Shown here: positions 13,419 through 15,390 of the stretch, piece by piece
Position numbering within the stretch: the stretch's first letter is position 1
Layout of the letters: every line of letters starts with the position of its first letter
Source: Phycisphaerales bacterium UBA2421
GTDB taxonomy: Bacteria > Planctomycetota > Phycisphaerae > Tepidisphaerales > Tepidisphaeraceae
NCBI GenBank assembly: GCA_002343075.1
Contig: DDRH01000007.1
Span: forward strand, 52,260-67,649
Direction of reading: 5' to 3'
Length of the DNA: 15,390 nucleotides
The notes under the pieces: model-generated
Database searches by the model: none
What the model was told of the DNA's origin: nothing
What the model saw: only the letters and a program-made list of their open reading frames with translations
Translations under genes and position numbers: made by a program

Positions 13419-15390
13419 TTAGTGCAGGCGACGGCCCCTCCGCCGGACTGACAGCAGACCTGCCACCGCAGCCATGGCCGATAGCGACGCCGGCTCGGGA
13501 ACGGGCGCCCCGCGCGCCACAAATGCGCCCGGGGGCAATGGCATGTCTCCCGCGCCGGTGAATCCAAAATTGGCCGCCAGCACCGTAAAATCGTCGAGGT
13601 TGACGAGTGCATCGCCGTTGAAATCGCCGTTTGCCCACCCACCCGCACCGCCGAAGCTGGCGGCGAGGGCGGTAAAATCATCGAGGTTGATGGCGCGATC
13701 GAGCGTGGCATCGCCGTACTCGGTCAGCAATATCGTGCGCACGAGCACATCCATATCGCTGTTGGTCACGGCTTGATCGACATTCAGATCAAACTGCCAG
13801 ATGTCGCCGGTGGCACCGCGCTGCGAGTAAAGCCGATCGATGTCGGCGGCATTGGTGCCGTCGATAAAGTTCATGTCTCCCCGCCGAAGAACCATCGCGC
13901 GCGTTTCCACCTGCACCGCCGCGGGGGCGTTCTGGCTTTGATACAGGCCCGGCAGCGCAAACAGGTCGAGATTGTCGACCCGACCATCGGCATTCAAATC
14001 GCCGGCGGGGTTAAACTGCGCGTTGCGGCTGTACAAGACCTGCTCAAACGCGTTGGCCACATTCGCCACGTCGGCGGTGGTGAAAGTGCCGTTGCCGTCG
14101 ATATCACCCAGCCCAAGCCCGCGGCCGTTGGCGATGAACACGCCGGGCACGCGCTGAATGTTGAGATTCCCGGAAATCTCATAGGTTACGATCGTGGCGA
14201 TGTTGTTCCCGCTCTGCACACCAAAGAAGCCATACTTGAAAAGGTCGCGATCGTAGTCGCCGGCGCGGTTGTCCTGGCCGACGAACGACAAAATCGATGA
14301 TTCGGTTACCGTCTCGGGCAGATTGAGAAACACATGGACGCGATCCGCGGTCTTGTCGTCGCTACGGATGATGAGGTCGCGGTTTTCGGTGTTGGCGGGG
14401 TTGAACGGCTCAAAACTCGCGACACTGCTCTCGGGCTTCAATCGATCGATGTAGACTGTCTTGCGGAAATCGGTGTAAACCGAAGTCCCGCCGTCGCTGC
14501 GCTGGCGGTAGGCGCGGACGGTGATGAAGTTCTGCCCCTCGGGCAGAGTCGTCGCATCGATGGCCTGAATGTATTGCCCGTTGCCGCTGGCGTTGTCATA
14601 GCCGGGGCTGTTGAGCGTTGTAAACGCCTCAAAGCCGTAACCGGTCGAACTGGGATTGACGTTATCAACCACACCATTGCCGTTGAGATCAAGCCCGCCG
14701 TTGATGCGAATGAGCGCGCGATCGCCGTCTGCGGGCCGGTCGCGATGAATTCCCAGCAGCGTAACAGCATTGGTGTTGAGCGTGACGTTAAAATCGTCTG
14801 CGGTGATGACATCGAGGCTGCTGAGCCGGGCGGTGCCATTCGTCGCTGCGGTGGGGGTTTCGCCCGCGATGGTCTGCGAAACGTTGGAAAGCGAGAGCGA
14901 CCCTTGCGGCGTGGCGAGGCCGTAAATGAAGAATCCGCGATTGTGCGTTGCGCCGCTCGCGCCCGGCGCTTTGTTACGCGGAACCCGGAGGTTCACCGTG
15001 CTGTCGCCATTGACAATCAGCAGTTCGGGAAAGTCATTGAAGGGATCGACGACCGCATCAGAGGCGTTGCCGGTCAGTTCGATCAACGGCGTGCCTGCGG
15101 CGAAGGCTGTCTGGATGGTGCGGCTGTCAAATCCGCCATCACCACGATTGCTTAACACCACCAGCGCCGACTTTTCTCGCTCGTAGATGAGCATTTCTTT
15201 CTGATCATTCGTAGGCGTGCGGTCCTGGTAGTTGCCCCGGCCATGGGTGTTGCGGATGTTGACAAGCTTGGTGATAGCGCTGCCGTAAAGCCCGCCGAGC
15301 GCATCGCCACGGCCGTCGGCGGGGAAATCGCGACCGTTCCCAAACTCTTTGGCATTAAAATACACCAGCGCATTGCCCGGCCGCATGAGC
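13419..15390 (-). CDS. Secreted GH13 alpha-amylase-like protein C, C-terminal part (5' end outside window)
   Basis: The frame is open through the window end (Leu codon at 15387-15389 before MRPGNALVYFNAKEFGNG), so the ATG at 15386 is internal and the signal peptide and GH13 regions I-IV lie outside. What remains, about 655 residues, begins in the last part of the barrel and matches protein A there almost word for word (ALGGLYGSAITKLVNIRNTHGRGNY). Then come the shared modules: ADGDRALIRINGGLDLNGNGVVDN (219-242 from that Met), ITVRAYRQRSDGG (288-300) and HVFLNLPE (351-358). Dockerin-like repeats sit at about 428-440, 463-478, 514-547, 558-578 and 587-608, and the tail is VPEPASLSAMAAVAGLLSVRRRGRR. 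It is the first of the three tandem genes seen; hydrolase activity is inferred from the paralogues because no catalytic residue is visible. Confidence 0.88.
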   Translation of the reverse strand, partial: LMRPGNALVYFNAKEFGNGRDFPADGRGDALGGLYGSAITKLVNIRNTHGRGNYQDRTPTNDQKEMLIYEREKSALVVLSNRGDGGFDSRTIQTAFAAGTPLIELTGNASDAVVDPFNDFPELLIVNGDSTVNLRVPRNKAPGASGATHNRGFFIYGLATPQGSLSLSNVSQTIAGETPTAATNGTARLSSLDVITADDFNVTLNTNAVTLLGIHRDRPADGDRALIRINGGLDLNGNGVVDNVNPSSTGYGFEAFTTLNSPGYDNASGNGQYIQAIDATTLPEGQNFITVRAYRQRSDGGTSVYTDFRKTVYIDRLKPESSVASFEPFNPANTENRDLIIRSDDKTADRVHVFLNLPETVTESSILSFVGQDNRAGDYDRDLFKYGFFGVQSGNNIATIVTYEISGNLNIQRVPGVFIANGRGLGLGDIDGNGTFTTADVANVANAFEQVLYSRNAQFNPAGDLNADGRVDNLDLFALPGLYQSQNAPAAVQVETRAMVLRRGDMNFIDGTNAADIDRLYSQRGATGDIWQFDLNVDQAVTNSDMDVLVRTILLTEYGDATLDRAINLDDFTALAASFGGAGGWANGDFNGDALVNLDDFTVLAANFGFTGAGDMPLPPGAFVARGAPVPEPASLSAMAAVAGLLSVRRRGRRLH
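13563..13715 (-). repeat. Dockerin-like tandem repeat in GH13 protein C
   Basis: GDATLDRAINLDDFTALAASFG and GDFNGDALVNLDDFTVLAANFG, followed five residues later by the PEP-CTERM region. The DNA is strongly similar to 6763-6915, with long shared stretches around GCGGTAAA and CATCGCCGTACTCGGTCAG, again linking genes A and C. Confidence 0.7.
15343..15390. repeat. Near-identical direct repeat, second copy (gene C)
   Basis: Partner of 8576-8623 with two mismatches in 48 bases. The window stops inside the repeat, so its real length cannot be judged. Confidence 0.85.

Noticed and set aside
6763..15390. Repeated short motifs considered as a CRISPR array or mobile element
   Set aside because: The repeats are in-frame coding repeats of dockerin-like domains and paralogous genes; there are no regularly spaced identical repeats with unique spacers, no transposase and no terminal inverted repeats.
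1..15390. tRNA or rRNA genes
   Set aside because: No T-loop-like GGTTCGAATCC sequence with a matching acceptor stem, and no rRNA core motif, was found in the intergenic spaces, which are all shorter than 300 bp.

Overview
The window looks like chromosomal DNA from a Planctomycetota bacterium, most likely a Phycisphaerae/Phycisphaerales relative. Three things point there. There is a single pseudopilin-like gene whose N-terminus runs AFTLVELL...IALLISILLPAL. There are large secreted enzymes ending in dockerin-like calcium repeats and a short PEP-CTERM tail (VPEP, brief hydrophobic stretch, Arg cluster). The base composition is GC-rich throughout. The taxonomic call is inference; there is no rRNA or other marker gene here.

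Layout. (1) 1-841, plus strand: the C-terminal part of an acetolactate synthase large subunit (ilvB), entering through an abnormal G-rich stretch that contains no T from 17 to 170 and may be bad sequence. (2) 881-1405, plus strand: a small type II toxin-antitoxin pair with ATGA overlap. The ParE/RelE-like toxin is broken by a one-base frameshift near 1321, and its normal C-terminus can be read in the next frame. (3) 1453-5187, minus strand: an intracellular maltodextrin pair, malQ (4-alpha-glucanotransferase) followed by glgP (alpha-glucan phosphorylase). (4) 5436-6425, minus strand: a pseudopilin/DUF1559-like protein with its own candidate promoter and a perfect LacI-type palindrome. (5) 6631 to the window end, minus strand: three tandem paralogous secreted GH13 alpha-amylase-like proteins (the most upstream one cut by the window end), separated by 36 and 89 bp. 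Each carries the same long post-catalytic region, dockerin-like repeats and PEP-CTERM tail.

Together, everything on the minus strand reads as a starch/alpha-glucan utilisation locus. Exported, probably surface-retained GH13 enzymes would cut alpha-glucans into maltodextrins outside the cytoplasm. MalQ would disproportionate the imported maltodextrins, and GlgP would release glucose-1-phosphate. No transporter, LacI-family regulator or exosortase is visible in the window; these would have to be encoded elsewhere. The pseudopilin may serve the secretion side of the system.

The most interesting points are the tandem GH13-dockerin-PEP-CTERM paralogues with mosaic similarity, the pseudopilin under a LacI-like operator inside a starch locus, and the frameshifted toxin beside an intact antitoxin.
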